This document shows, piece by piece, positions 45,110 through 54,879 of a DNA stretch of 64,000 nucleotides. Both the position numbers and the translations under genes were made by a program. The first letter of the stretch is position 1. Each line of letters begins with the position of its first letter. The notes below the pieces were generated by a model, which was given only the letters and a program-made list of their open reading frames with translations, ran no database searches and had not been told where the DNA came from. Origin of the DNA: Lepisosteus oculatus (lineage: Eukaryota; Chordata; Actinopteri; Semionotiformes; Lepisosteidae); assembly GCF_040954835.1 (NCBI RefSeq), contig NC_090697.1, positions 4,228,501 through 4,292,500 of the forward strand. The letters are read 5' to 3'.

Positions 45110-46130
45110 GTATGTAACTGCACAACATTAAAAAAAAAGTGGAAACAGCCTAAAATTCAATAACTGAAAACCTGAATTTAAAGACCGCCAAAGCAGAGAA
45201 CCAAGCACAAAAATATTTTTTATCAGAACTGGAGGGAGCCAAAAGACGAAAATATCTCAGGCTGTAAGAGAAGGAAATTAAGGTCCTGGAGCTGGATTTT
45301 GGAGAAGGGATAGAAACAGTGAATTGGCAGAACAAACTGCCAATCTTAAATAAAAAAAACTGATGCAATGGGAGGACCAGGCCATCACCATGACAGTGAA
45401 GGTACTGGTTATTAATGCCAAGCTCTTGCCCATCTTGAATTTTCTCTCTTCTACCTTCTCAATCCCACACTGTTTTGTGGTGGTGCTGAAGAGACTGATG
45501 TTTCAATGTCTACAGGGTGGAAAGCAGGAAAGACTCAGCAGGGAAATAATATACAGGCTGCTACACTCGGGGTGGGAGTCTGTCCCATATATTTCTAAGA
45601 AGCTGCTGTGTATTTTCTCTGTGCTGAGGCCATTCTCTGACACATGCCCTGCAATTTATGGGACAGTTAAAAGTTTTTTAAAATCTCATCCAATTGGCAA
45701 TATTTCCCCCCGAGATGTCAGCATCCAAAAACTGGAAGATGGTGTTGTGCCTCAGAACAATTGGCAGACACCTGTGGGTGTAAACATCAGCACAAAAAAG
45801 GTGTGGAAACACATATTCTCTAGGTTTTTGTGCAATGTTAACATAGTTAGTGTGGAGTGTCATCCACCAGCGCTTACCAGTACAAACCTTCTTGTACTGC
45901 AAGGGCCTCACTCCCAGCCCTTGCTGTGTTAGAGTGGGCTGGGGTGAGGAGGAGACTGTGACCCATCTCCTGTGGTCCTGCCATTTTGCTAAGGCTTTTA
46001 TTGATGTTATGTAGGGTAGTGTTTGGAGAGCTGGGCAAGTTTTTGTTTTGCTGAAACGTCATGCATTAAACACATGGAGATTATTGGTCTGATCTGGCTG
46101 GTAGAACTGTGTTTTTCTCCCCCCATTGTT
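45110..46130 (+). pseudogene. LINE ORF2 3' region (Tx1/L1-like)
   Basis: The open stretch 45363-45932 has no matching host family. Its layout (FSIPHCFVVVLKRLMFQCLQ, LSREIIYRLLHSGWESV and VSTKKVWKHIFSRF-like codons) resembles the region after the RT in Tx1/L1-type LINE ORF2. Just after, in another frame near 45935-45990, EEETVTHLLWSCHFAKAF matches the terminal HLLWxCPFA motif of these proteins, next to the expected Cys-rich site. A piece of it (45690-45850) is repeated inversely at 51490-51625. It is a 5'-truncated dead copy. Confidence 0.6.
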
Positions 46131-46144
46131 AGTATTCACACATT

Positions 46145-46230
46145 TGCTCATTCACACTGAAGAAGGCTCCAGAGCCTCTTTTCCTTTCAGCAGGAAATAT
46201 ACCTCTTCCTTTGCAGCCTATGTACTGTAT
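46145..46230 (+). repeat. Penelope-like 3' tail, degenerate copy
   Basis: CACACTGAAGAAGGCTCCAG followed by CCTTTGCAGCCTATGTACTG. The GCCGAAA part is replaced by AGCCTC here. Confidence 0.5.
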
Positions 46231-46331
46231 GCTGATCCCCATTTATTTTTTCCTCTACTCTTTCATGTTTATGTATTATTACCATGTATTATTAATATTA
46301 TTTTCATACTTGCATATAATATTGTAATATA

Positions 46332-47961
46332 CAGTGCCTTGCGAAAGTATTTGGCCCCCTTGAACTTTTCAACCTTTTGCCACATTTCAGGCTTCAAACA
46401 TAAAGATATAATTTTTTTATTTTATGTGAAGAATCACCAACAAGTGGGACACAATTGTGAAGTGGAACGAAATCTATTGGATTTTTGAAACTTTTTTAAC
46501 TAATAAAAAAATGAAAAGTGGGGCGTGCAAAATTATTCGGCCCCCTTGCGTTAATACTTTGTAGAGCCACCTTTTGCTGCGATTACAGCTGCAAGTCGCT
46601 TGGGGTATGTCTCTATCAGTTTTGCACATCGAGAGACTGAAATTCTTGCCCATTCTTCCTTGCAAAACAGCTCGAGCTCAGTGAGGTTGGATGGAGAGCG
46701 TTTGCGAACAGCAGTTTTCAGCTCTTTCCACAGATTCTCGATTGGATTCAGGTCTGGACTTTGACTTGGCCATTCAAACACCTGGATACGTTTATTTGTG
46801 AACCATTCCTTTGTAGATTTTGCTGTATGTTTGGGATCATTGTCTTGTTGGAAGATAAATCTCCGTCCCAGTTTCAGGTCTTTTGCAGACTCCAACAGGT
46901 TTTCATCCAGAATGGTCCTGTATTTGGCTGCATCCATCTTCCCCTCAATTTTAACCATCTTCCCTGTCCCTGCTAAAGAAAAGCAGGCCCAAACCATGAT
47001 GCTGCCACCACCATGTTTGATAGTGGGGATGGTGTGTTGAGGGTGATGAGCTGTGTTGCTTTTACGCCAAACATATCGTTTTGCATTGTGGCCAAAAAGT
47101 TCGATTTTGGTTTCATCTGACCAGAGCACCTTCTTCCACATGTTTGGGGTGTCTCCCAGGTGGCTTGTGGCAAACTTTAGACGAGACTTTTTATGGATAT
47201 CTTTGAGAAATGGCTTTCTTCTTGCCACTCTTCCATAAAGGCCAGATTTGTGCAGTGTAAGACTGATTGTTGTCCTATGGACAGACTCTCCCACCTCAGC
47301 TGTAGTTCTCTGCAGTTCATCCAGAGTGATCATGGGCCTCTTGGCTGCATCTCTGATCAGTCTTCTCCTTGTCTGAGCTGAAAGTTTAGAGGGATGGCCA
47401 GGTCTTGGTAGATTTGCAGTGGTCTGATACTCCTTCCATTTCAAGATGATCGCTTGCACAGTGCTCCTTGGGATGTTTGAAGCTTGGGAAATCTTTTTGT
47501 ATCCAAATCCGGCTTTAAACTTCTCCACAACAGTATTACGGACATGCCTGGTGTGTTCCTTGGTCTTCATGATGCTCTCTGCGCTTTCAACAGAACCTTG
47601 AGACTATCACAGAGCAGGTGCATTTATACAGAGACTTGATTACACACAGGTGGATTCTATTTATCACCATCAGTCATTTAGGACAACATTGGATCATTCA
47701 GAGATCCTCGCTGAACTTCTGGAGTGAGTTTGCTGCACTGAAAGTAAAGGGGCCGAATAATTTTGCACGCCCCACTTTTCATTTTTTTATTAGTTAAAAA
47801 AGTTTCAAAAATCCAATAGATTTCGTTCCACTTCACAATTGTGTCCCACTTGTTGGTGATTCTTCACATAAAATAAAAAATTTATATCTTTATGTTTGAA
47901 GCCTGAAATGTGGCAAAAGGTTGAAAAGTTCAAGGGGGCCGAATACTTTCGCAAGGCACTA
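46332..47961 (-). mobile_element. Tc1/mariner transposon, apparently intact
   Basis: Terminal inverted repeats of about 213 bases (46332-46544 and 47748-47961) begin CAGTGCCTTGCGAAAGTATT; the right end has T for the first C. TA dinucleotides flank both ends (46330-46331 and 47962-47963). The inner ends of the repeats again carry GGCCCCC-type transposase-binding-like motifs, the IR/DR arrangement of Sleeping Beauty relatives. One open transposase gene lies between. It is the only transposon here with an undamaged protein. Confidence 0.93.
46551..47570 (-). CDS. Tc1-family DD34E transposase
   Basis: 339 residues, normal length for the family (about 340), starting at ATG 47570. The N-terminal paired-like DNA-binding region has two helix-turn-helix units: residues 10-45 (GFGYKKISQASNIPRSTVQA) and about 65-110, joined by a PGHPSKLS linker. 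The catalytic triad is Asp152 (WSDETKIELFG), Asp243 (QQDNDPKHTAK) and Glu278 (SPDLNPIENLWKEL), with 34 residues between the last two. The glycine-rich HGGGSIMVWACFS box is at 186-198. It cuts and pastes the element at TA sites in the nucleus. No stop or frameshift is present; activity is not shown but is plausible. Overlapping open frames on the plus strand are shadows. Confidence 0.95.
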   Translation of the reverse strand: MKTKEHTRHVRNTVVEKFKAGFGYKKISQASNIPRSTVQAIILKWKEYQTTANLPRPGHPSKLSAQTRRRLIRDAAKRPMITLDELQRTTAEVGESVHRTTISLTLHKSGLYGRVARRKPFLKDIHKKSRLKFATSHLGDTPNMWKKVLWSDETKIELFGHNAKRYVWRKSNTAHHPQHTIPTIKHGGGSIMVWACFSLAGTGKMVKIEGKMDAAKYRTILDENLLESAKDLKLGRRFIFQQDNDPKHTAKSTKEWFTNKRIQVFEWPSQSPDLNPIENLWKELKTAVRKRSPSNLTELELFCKEEWARISVSRCAKLIETYPKRLAAVIAAKGGSTKY

Positions 47962-47989
47962 TATATATGTAAAAAAATTTAAAAAAATA

Positions 47990-48385
47990 CTATACACAAA
48001 TTGTTTGATTTTAAAATTACAGAAAGTCTCTATTTCTGAAAAGTACAACTAACACATTGGCCAGGACCTTATAGTTCACAGGCCATAATGTTACCACTGA
48101 ACCAAACCATCACTCAGTTTGAAGGACTTGTTTGGACAAGCTTTTTATTTTGCATTGCAACAATCATGATAGACAATGTACAGTAGTTAAAATAAGCTCA
48201 TCAAAATTTTCCAAAATAACCATAAGTGACCAAGTTAAATTAGATGCAGAAGAAAGTGAAATACCCTGCCACAACCAGCTAAATAATTATGTATTCAAAA
48301 ATTGAGAGTCAATGAGGTTTAGAAACATTTTTATTTTCAGCTGTTTTCAAAATATCAATTTTGTTACATTATTCCAAATTTATAT
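47990..48385. other. No gene seen
   Basis: AT-rich DNA after the Tc1 element. Near 48075-48110 TTCACAGGCCATAATGTTAC may be a degenerate tRNA-like piece; nothing else was recognised. Confidence 0.4.
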
Positions 48386-48389
48386 ACCC

Positions 48390-48587
48390 TATTAAGTGGA
48401 TTTAAAAAAAGTATTACATTTTTGTTGTAGGAAGCTAATATTTTCACTAACATCAAACGCACTACAAGTGCCACCTATTGATCGTCTTTGGCCAGTGAAT
48501 CACAAGGACGAAGTGTGCCGCGGTACAGCAAAGCAAAGAGTAGCCCCTGTAACGGGTTTTAACATCCATTCTGAAGAGCTACAGCTG
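48390..48587 (-). mobile_element. Foldback terminus, right (partner of 41688)
   Basis: Inverse of the left-type end: GTGCCACCTATTGATCGTC, TTGGCCAGTGAATCAC and the terminus TTAACATCCATTCTGAAGAG then CTACAGCTG, followed by TA. Confidence 0.55.
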
Positions 48588-49099
48588 TATATAGGAGGAG
48601 TGTCTTGCCTGGTCCGTGGGTTCACTGGCAGTTTTAAAACATAAAAAGAGACTGTGGCAAAAGGAAAATGGTTCTAGTACTATTTTTTATATTTGCTAGG
48701 TGATGTAGTTGACTAAAAAACAAATTACATGGACAAATTAAAGTTTTTGAAACTGTTCTTCAAAGGATGGGAGGAATCTTCAATTATATGTGTTGTCCTT
48801 TTATGCACTGCAAGATCAAAAATGTCCCCCAGCTGTTTTTGTGGCTTGCTAATCTCCTTCCCTGCAATATATTCAGGGAACAGGGAAACATAATAGGATT
48901 ACATATGTTCTATTGATTCTGCATGTTCATACAAAATGAATAGATACAACAAAATTATTCCACACATCACATACTGTATACTTGAAAATACTGCTGCTGA
49001 AAAATGGTATACTCCAAGTTCAACAGGGCTTAGTGCTACTGAACAGAAGGTTGCTGCATGGTACCCTCTTCAAACCGAGATAGTTTGAAGAATTCTGCA

Positions 49100-49410
49100 G
49101 TGCTGAAAACACGGTCAGTTGAGAAGAAAATAAACACAATGTTTGGCTGTGGAGCTTTCTTCGGGTGTGAGAAAGAGAGACCCGGGGCGAGGGCAAACTG
49201 GGGCAGGAGCAGTAAGTGCAGAAACCCCCATGAACCCGAATTCGCTACATTGGTGTTAGGAGCGGGATGGAATAGCCCTTTGCCGAGGACGAAAGCTTCA
49301 CAGCCAAAAAGTTGTGTTTCCTTTCTTCTTTGTTCAGCAGGGAATAAACCTTTACTTGTTCCTTTGCAGCCTATGGTTGCTGCCACAGCTACCCACCTGA
49401 AGTACTATGA
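49100..49410. repeat. Two Penelope tails head-to-head with a PBS-like site
   Basis: 49100-49175 is a minus-strand tail (GAGCTTTCTTCGGGTGTGAG) and 49285-49410 a plus-strand tail (GGAATAAACCTTTACTTGTT). Between them TGGTGTTAGGAGCGGGATGG at 49251 resembles an LTR-element primer-binding site complementary to tRNA-Leu, suggesting a scrap of gypsy leader. Confidence 0.55.
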
Positions 49411-49617
49411 GTTTTTTTGAATAAAAATAAGTAAGGTAGGACAGAAGAGACACATCGACAACTGACAGCTAACAACTGACAACGACAAAGCGACAGCTGA
49501 CAGAAAGAAAACATTTCAAGTAAGGTAGGACAGCAGATTAATGAGATCTCTAATGAGATCTCTTGGTTCTTCACAACATCTGAATTAAAGGAAATACACT
49601 CATTCCCACAGGAAAGA

Positions 49618-49658
49618 ACAGTAACAGCAGGAGGGGCTACTAGAAATACTTTAAAAAT
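49618..49658 (+). promoter_or_regulatory. Conserved promoter block upstream of TAAR G
   Basis: CAGTAACAGCAGGAGGGGCT and ACTAGAAATA as in F, but the TATA box reads TTAAAAAT (49651-49658) instead of TTATAAAT. It lies about 175 bases before the ATG. The weaker box could lower expression relative to F. Confidence 0.5.
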
Positions 49659-49829
49659 GGAAGAGAAGGACAGAAGATTCTATCGATACTTGAAAGATAA
49701 TACTTACAGGCTTTTATTTATTTTTTAGTAGAACTAGTGGCATTTCTAAGGATACAGACTGGAAGTCAGAATTCTGTCTTGCTATTTCCAAGGCAGTTTT
49801 TGATTAAACATTTTCTTTTTTCTCATATA

Positions 49830-50858
49830 ATGGAGTTAAAGGAAAGGGAAGGACATCAAATAGTGCAGTACTGTTTTTCTTCTGACAATACATCCTGCCA
49901 AAAACAAACTCGATCCACAGCTGTTTATGTAATCTTATATGCTTTATTTATATTATTGGTGTTGTTGACTGTCTGTGGAAACCTGATGGTGATCATCTCT
50001 ATCTCTCACTTCAAGCAGCTCCACACACCAACTAACCTCCTCCTGCTCTCTCTGGCTGTGGCAGACTTTCTAATTGGGCTGATTGTGATGCCTTTGACAA
50101 TGATCAGATATATAGAAACCTGCTGGTATTTTGGGAGGACATTTTGTATTATTTTCTATTATGTTCTCTCCATTCTTTCAGTTGTTTCTCTTATTAATGT
50201 TGTATTCATAAGTATTGATCGATATGTTGCTGTTTGTGATCCACTGAGATATTCTAACAAAATAACAGTTAATGTCATGTGCCTATATATAATCTTTATT
50301 TGGTCATTCTCTGTACTTTACATGTTGATGATTATTATTGGTAATTTTAATTTAGTAAACTCTGAAGGTGTAGATGCCTGTCTAGGAGAATGTGTTTTTG
50401 AAATTAGTGCATCCTGGGTGATAGTTGATATGTTAGCTACTTTTATTTTGCCTTGCTCTATTATGATAGCTCTCTATATGAAAATATTTATCATTGCTAA
50501 AAGACACGCACATGTGATCAAAACTGTTACTGAACAACTGACTTATCAAAATGGAAGCAACAGTAAAGTTTCCAAAAGATCTGAAATAAAAGCAGCCAAA
50601 ACATTAGGAACTGTAGTGGCTGTATTCCTTCTGTGTTTCCTGCCATATTACATTGGAAGTCTAGTTGAAGAAAACCGTAGTGATTTTTCTTCAGTAACAA
50701 ATTCTTTAGTTTTTGTTATAAATATAAGCTCTGCAATGAATCCTATTATTTATGCTTTGTTTTATCCGTGGTTTCAAAGGTCAGTGAAAGAAATATTACA
50801 ATTCAGGATATGTGATGGAGAATCAGGTCTAACTAATTTGTTCCCTGAAAATCACTGA
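49830..50858 (+). CDS. TAAR G: intact trace amine-associated receptor, non-classical type
   Basis: A 342-residue single-exon receptor, a direct-orientation paralogue of F with flanking homology on both sides. ATG 49830 (MELKEREGHQ) is chosen; an in-frame GTG 93 bases upstream is not conserved. Features: glycosylation site N20-T-S, Cys106, Leu113 at position 3.32, DRY 130-132, Asp200 (5.42) with Pro208 (5.50), LLCFLPYY in TM6 with Phe270 in place of Trp6.48, and [18 protein letters not shown] in TM7. Expected to sense amines in olfactory neurons through Asp5.42; the ligand is unknown. The pocket differs from F at 3.32 (Leu against Phe) and 6.48 (Phe against Tyr), suggesting divergence after duplication. 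It lies between inverted copies of a retroviral/LINE/foldback junction. Confidence 0.94.
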   Translation: MELKEREGHQIVQYCFSSDNTSCQKQTRSTAVYVILYALFILLVLLTVCGNLMVIISISHFKQLHTPTNLLLLSLAVADFLIGLIVMPLTMIRYIETCWYFGRTFCIIFYYVLSILSVVSLINVVFISIDRYVAVCDPLRYSNKITVNVMCLYIIFIWSFSVLYMLMIIIGNFNLVNSEGVDACLGECVFEISASWVIVDMLATFILPCSIMIALYMKIFIIAKRHAHVIKTVTEQLTYQNGSNSKVSKRSEIKAAKTLGTVVAVFLLCFLPYYIGSLVEENRSDFSSVTNSLVFVINISSAMNPIIYALFYPWFQRSVKEILQFRICDGESGLTNLFPENH

Positions 50859-50869
50859 ATTTTGCATAA

Positions 50870-51450
50870 TAAATGTAAGCATGTCTTATGTAAATGTATT
50901 TGTTTATGGCCATTATACAGACATAATAATGAAGGTAAAAATAAATAGGAAGTGAAAAAAGTGCATGTGCATGTGGTCTTTAGTGGAATACATTTTCTAA
51001 TGGTAAGTTCTTTCATTTTCATTTAATTAAATATCGACATTAACATGATAAATTAATTTGCATTTGGCCTTAGAATGTTAATAGAGGGCAGATGAATACA
51101 TAAAATAATTCATTTGCCACATTTTTCATGCTTTTAGTGGGTCATATTCTCTGTAAACTGTTAATCTTATAATTAATTATTATAAATTCATTTATTTTAT
51201 AAGGAATATAATGTTTAATTTATAAAGTCAGTCTTGCTTAGTCTTTATAATCGATCCTATCACTATGTATATATTAACGTTTGTAGTAAATATACAGTAT
51301 TCATCTGACCATGAAGCATATGTGACATTGATTTTTGAAGTACTAAATTAATGTACTATATCTCATCAGTGCTGACAGGTGATTTAAATGTCAAGCCTAG
51401 TGTAACTAAAGAAAGGAAAATACCTTAATACAGATCCAGCTATTAAAAAT
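50870..51450. other. 3' flank of TAAR G, shared with F
   Basis: No gene. Bases 50870-51120 match 28380-28640 after TAAR F (for example ATGTATTTGTTTATG and GGGCAGATGAATACATAA), so the F/G duplication unit extended at least 250 bases past the stop. Confidence 0.55.
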
Positions 51451-52000
51451 TCGCTGTTCAGGGGCTGTTTTTTTAAAGTTTTTTGAAGACTAAGTCTCTG
51501 TGAATGTTGCACAGAAACCTAGAGAACGTGTGTTTCCACACCTTTTTGGGCTGATGTTAAAATGCCCACAGCGGTCTGGTGATTGTTATGGGGCACAATG
51601 ACATCTTCCAGTTTTTGCAGTTTACAATGGAAGATTCAGAATTAATCTAGTTAAAACCCAGGTGGGGAAACCTGAATTCACCTAAAGATCTTGCTGTTCA
51701 GAATGCATGCCGGATAATGCAGTACATTGCAATGCCCATGCTGTGAGTTATTGCAAATTTTTAAAGATATTCAGTTGTTGAACTATACTACTTTGTAAAA
51801 CCGCCAGGCGTAGCAGTGAAAGGTTAACGTGGCGTGTGGAAGCATTTGGGCTTTCACCAGAAAACGCTTGGTTTTGAATCCCGGTCAATCATTGCTGAGG
51901 GGCAATCTTTTTCCACTTACCAGAATTTAAGTTGTGTACTTTTTAGACTTTCAATATTTTTAAACTGTGTATTACAGCATGTTAAATATTAAACTGATTA
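51450..52000 (-). repeat. Inverse copy of the 44.0-45.9 kb junction
   Basis: Read on the minus strand from 52000: the foldback subterminal piece with tRNA-like block, then about 65 bases of the retroviral RT relic (CAGGTGGGGAAACCTGAATT on the plus strand), then LINE sequence matching 45690-45850. It has the same order and joins as 44040-45850 but lacks about 1.3 kb between RT and LINE pieces. Confidence 0.65.
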
Positions 52001-52314
52001 AAAAGTAGGTATATTTTATAAAAGCAGGATTGCTCGGTTGGATATATAAAAAAGCTTTGTGAATGTGATGTGCCTCTTTCAGGTTAACATCCACATACAG
52101 AAAATCTAAACTTAAAGGTAAGTTTTGGTAGCTGAAAATAAAAACAGTTCTATAACAAAATAAATACCTAATGTACAGTAGATGGTAGTTAAATATAAAA
52201 AAGTACACCTTCTTCATAAATATTTATGCCTAAAAGTCTTTAACTTGGTGACTTATAGTAGGTTATGGTTTTAACATGCTTGTTCTAACACTATAAAGTT
52301 TATATACTGTACTT

Positions 52315-52602
52315 TAGGGTGGAGAGGTGGCACTGTGGCTTAGGATCTGTAGCTGTTACTGGAAGGTTGCCGGTTCAGATACTACTGCTGGCAGAGGAAT
52401 TCTACTCCACTGGGTCCCTGGGCACAAGGGCCTTAACCCCAACTGCTTCAGGGGCGCTGTATAAATGGCTGACCCTGCGCTCTGACCCAAACTTCTCTCT
52501 CCCTGTCTTTGTGTCTCATGGAGAGCAAGCTAGGGTATGCGAAAACACAAATTCCTAATGCAAGAAATTGTATATGGCTAATAAAGTGACCTTATCTTAT
52601 CT
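52315..52602 (+). mobile_element. tRNA-derived SINE, copy 2
   Basis: GGTGGCACTGTGGCTTAGGA head, B-box region GGTTGCCGGTTCAGATAC, body GGGCCTTAACCCCAACTGC and tail ATGGCTAATAAAGTGACC. Same family as 2382 and 62775. Confidence 0.8.
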
Positions 52603-52609
52603 TTATAAA

Positions 52610-53580
52610 AAGTTATAATGTTTTATCCTTTTCTAAGAATAAGTAGTAAGAACTGGATCTGACTTCATGGGATTAGCTTATGTGAAACAGCAGGAGGTGA
52701 GAGCCGGCCGGATCTATATATGATCAAAATATATTTTGCTATTTTACTATGCATGAGTTCATGAGGCATATCGTCCAAGTTTCAGAATTACATAAAATAT
52801 ACCATTGGTGAGTTTGCATGACATAAAAAGGTTGTGTACTGCACAAAGTAGGCGAATTTATCTATCTGAATGTACTGTAGATCTCATGTAATTGAGCAGA
52901 AAGTCACCTTGCTCTCATAAGCGACTCTGTTAGAGTTTGTTTTAACAAACTGCACACTTTTGAATGGGTTTTTATCACCTTTATCACTTTTGTGTGTCTG
53001 GGGTGTTGGGGTGTATCCCTTCCTCAGTTTAACACCTGATATGTCCCCAGTTAACTGAGAGACTAAAACCCACCATTGATAAAACATCTACTTTGTGACA
53101 TTTGTCAGATGCCGAGTAAAATCCTCTAAATCCCCTGAACTGACACCATAATTACCCAATAAAAACTGCGGTACTGTAATACATGTAATACAAATGACCT
53201 CTACAAATTAAAACAAATCAAAGATACACAAATCACATTCTTCTCTTTCCAGGAATTACTTGGGTAAAGCTGCATCAGTGACTATTGGGAATGTGAGGAA
53301 TGGAGAGTGAAATTATAGCCCACTTCCCTTCCCCTACTCCAAGGTGATAATGCGCTAGCTGGCTGGCATGAATCTTTCCTTTCCGAGTATCCTGGAGATG
53401 GTCTGGAGGTTCATTCATTCATCTTATTACTAAAAGACCTGCTGATCTGCTTCACACCACAGGGAGAGGGGAGAATTTAATTTTCTGTGTATGAAGTGAA
53501 TGTTGTGTTTACAAAATTCAAGTGTTTTAAATGTTTAATTAAATGGTTAACAAAAATGTACAGCTTACACAAAGATTCTA
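52610..53580. other. No gene seen
   Basis: AT-rich DNA. A short minus-strand frame at 52884-53087 has no recognised domain. Bases 53440-53580 match a module at 30220-30350 (CACACCACAGGGAGAGG and TACACAAAGATTCTAA). Confidence 0.4.
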
Positions 53581-53582
53581 AA

Positions 53583-54875
53583 CTATGGAAGTCCATTTCC
53601 GCCAGGGAGTTCAAATAAACACGCTATGGAATCTTGCAATTGCGACTTAAAAACTCAGAATTACGTCTTGAAAACTTAGAATTGCAACTTCATATCTCAG
53701 AATTACGACTTAAAAACTCATAATTAAGACTTTATATCTTGCAATTGCGACTTCGAAATAGCCCACATTTCATTGCCATTCCTTTTGTTATTGTAACGGA
53801 TTCAGGTTCTAGGGCTTCTGCCCTCCCGCTCCCACCCTAGTTCGTGCCTTACTGCATTGGGCCGAACCCAGGTCTTGCCAGCTGAGCTAAAGAAGACCTT
53901 CTTTTTTAAGTAAAAAAGGACATACAATGGAAATATGTAAAAAGTATAAGTTTCAGCTTTTATAACTTTGAATTCATCTGGATGTGAAGTGTCTATTTCT
54001 GTATCTTTTTCATATTCTGTCTCCGTTTTTGTATTTTTGGTGTTTAAATAAAAAAGTTTTTAAAAAGCCCACTGCCCACTATTTCATCTGGGTACTATGG
54101 AAGCCTCACTGGCAGAAATGGGATTCCATAAAAATTACTGTAATGAATTAGATTTGTATCCTATGATCCTGTACTATTTATGAATGTAGTGTAACGGAAC
54201 TGCCGACATAAAGGTTGTACGATCTGGTTGAAATGTGAAGACAGCACCACTGTCCCCTGCGCATAACAGGGGTGCTGGCCGCCGGGGCTAAGGAAAGTGT
54301 TCTTTAGCTCAGCTGGCAAGACCTGTGTTTGAGCCAATGCAGTGAGGCACAAGTATCACGGATGTCAGAAGGGACAAACCATGGAGAGGAAGGAGAGCAA
54401 AAAAGACCCTATGCGTAGAGGCGAGATGGGGGTTAGTCCTGGCTCAGCTGTTTAGGAAATGCCGTATAGAAACCTATGCCCTCAGGTAGCGGACGTGGGA
54501 CGAACTGGTGCTAGGCGGGTTTCAGGACATCCGAACGTCAGTGCTGAGCGAGGAGCAGAGCAAAGCAGAAGCAGGAAGTAAATAGGCTACACAACAAGAC
54601 ACACCAGAAAGACATGAATAATCACAAGGAATCACAGGGAACTAGGAACAGGAGAGAAGTAGAGCACCCTCTAGGTATACTGGGCATGACAACAAGGCCT
54701 AGAACCCAAATCCGTTACAATAACAAAAGGACGGACAATGAAATGTCTGCAAGTCGCAAATTTGAGATAAAAAGTTGGAATTGTGAGATATTAAGTCGGA
54801 ATTCTGAGATACTAAGTCGCAATTGTGAGATACCATAGTGCATTTTTTACTCCCTGGCGGAAATGGGGTTCCATA
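53583..54875. mobile_element. Inverted-repeat element with nested solo LTR
   Basis: The left end CTATGGAAGTCCATTTCCGC pairs with the right end near 54850-54874 (GCGGAAATGGGGTTCCATA); an internal copy of the end lies at 54097-54132. Both arms hold diverged tandem units of about 20 bases (AACTCAGAATTACG-type at 53645-53760, inverse at 54765-54835) and a tRNA-like block (TTTAGCTCAGCTGGCAAGAC at 54303 and its inverse at 53870-53895). A solo LTR sits in the right arm. Confidence 0.6.
54354..54691 (-). mobile_element. Solo LTR with ACAAG target duplication
   Basis: 338 bases, inverse relative of the LTR at 39801-40131 (shared ATAGAAACCTATGCCCTCAG and CAGGACATCCGAACGTCAGT). Ends TATCACGG and GCATGACA. 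Identical ACAAG flanks at 54349-54353 and 54692-54696. Confidence 0.85.
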
Positions 54876-54879
54876 CTAA

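Noticed and set aside
45363-45932. 189-codon frame as a novel host gene
   Set aside because: Its layout and the HLLWSCHFAKAF codons downstream fit the end of LINE ORF2, and part is duplicated inversely at 51.5 kb.
49737-49829. 31-codon N-terminal extension of TAAR G from GTG
   Set aside because: It begins with GTG, matches 5' leader DNA of F and would precede a conserved ATG.
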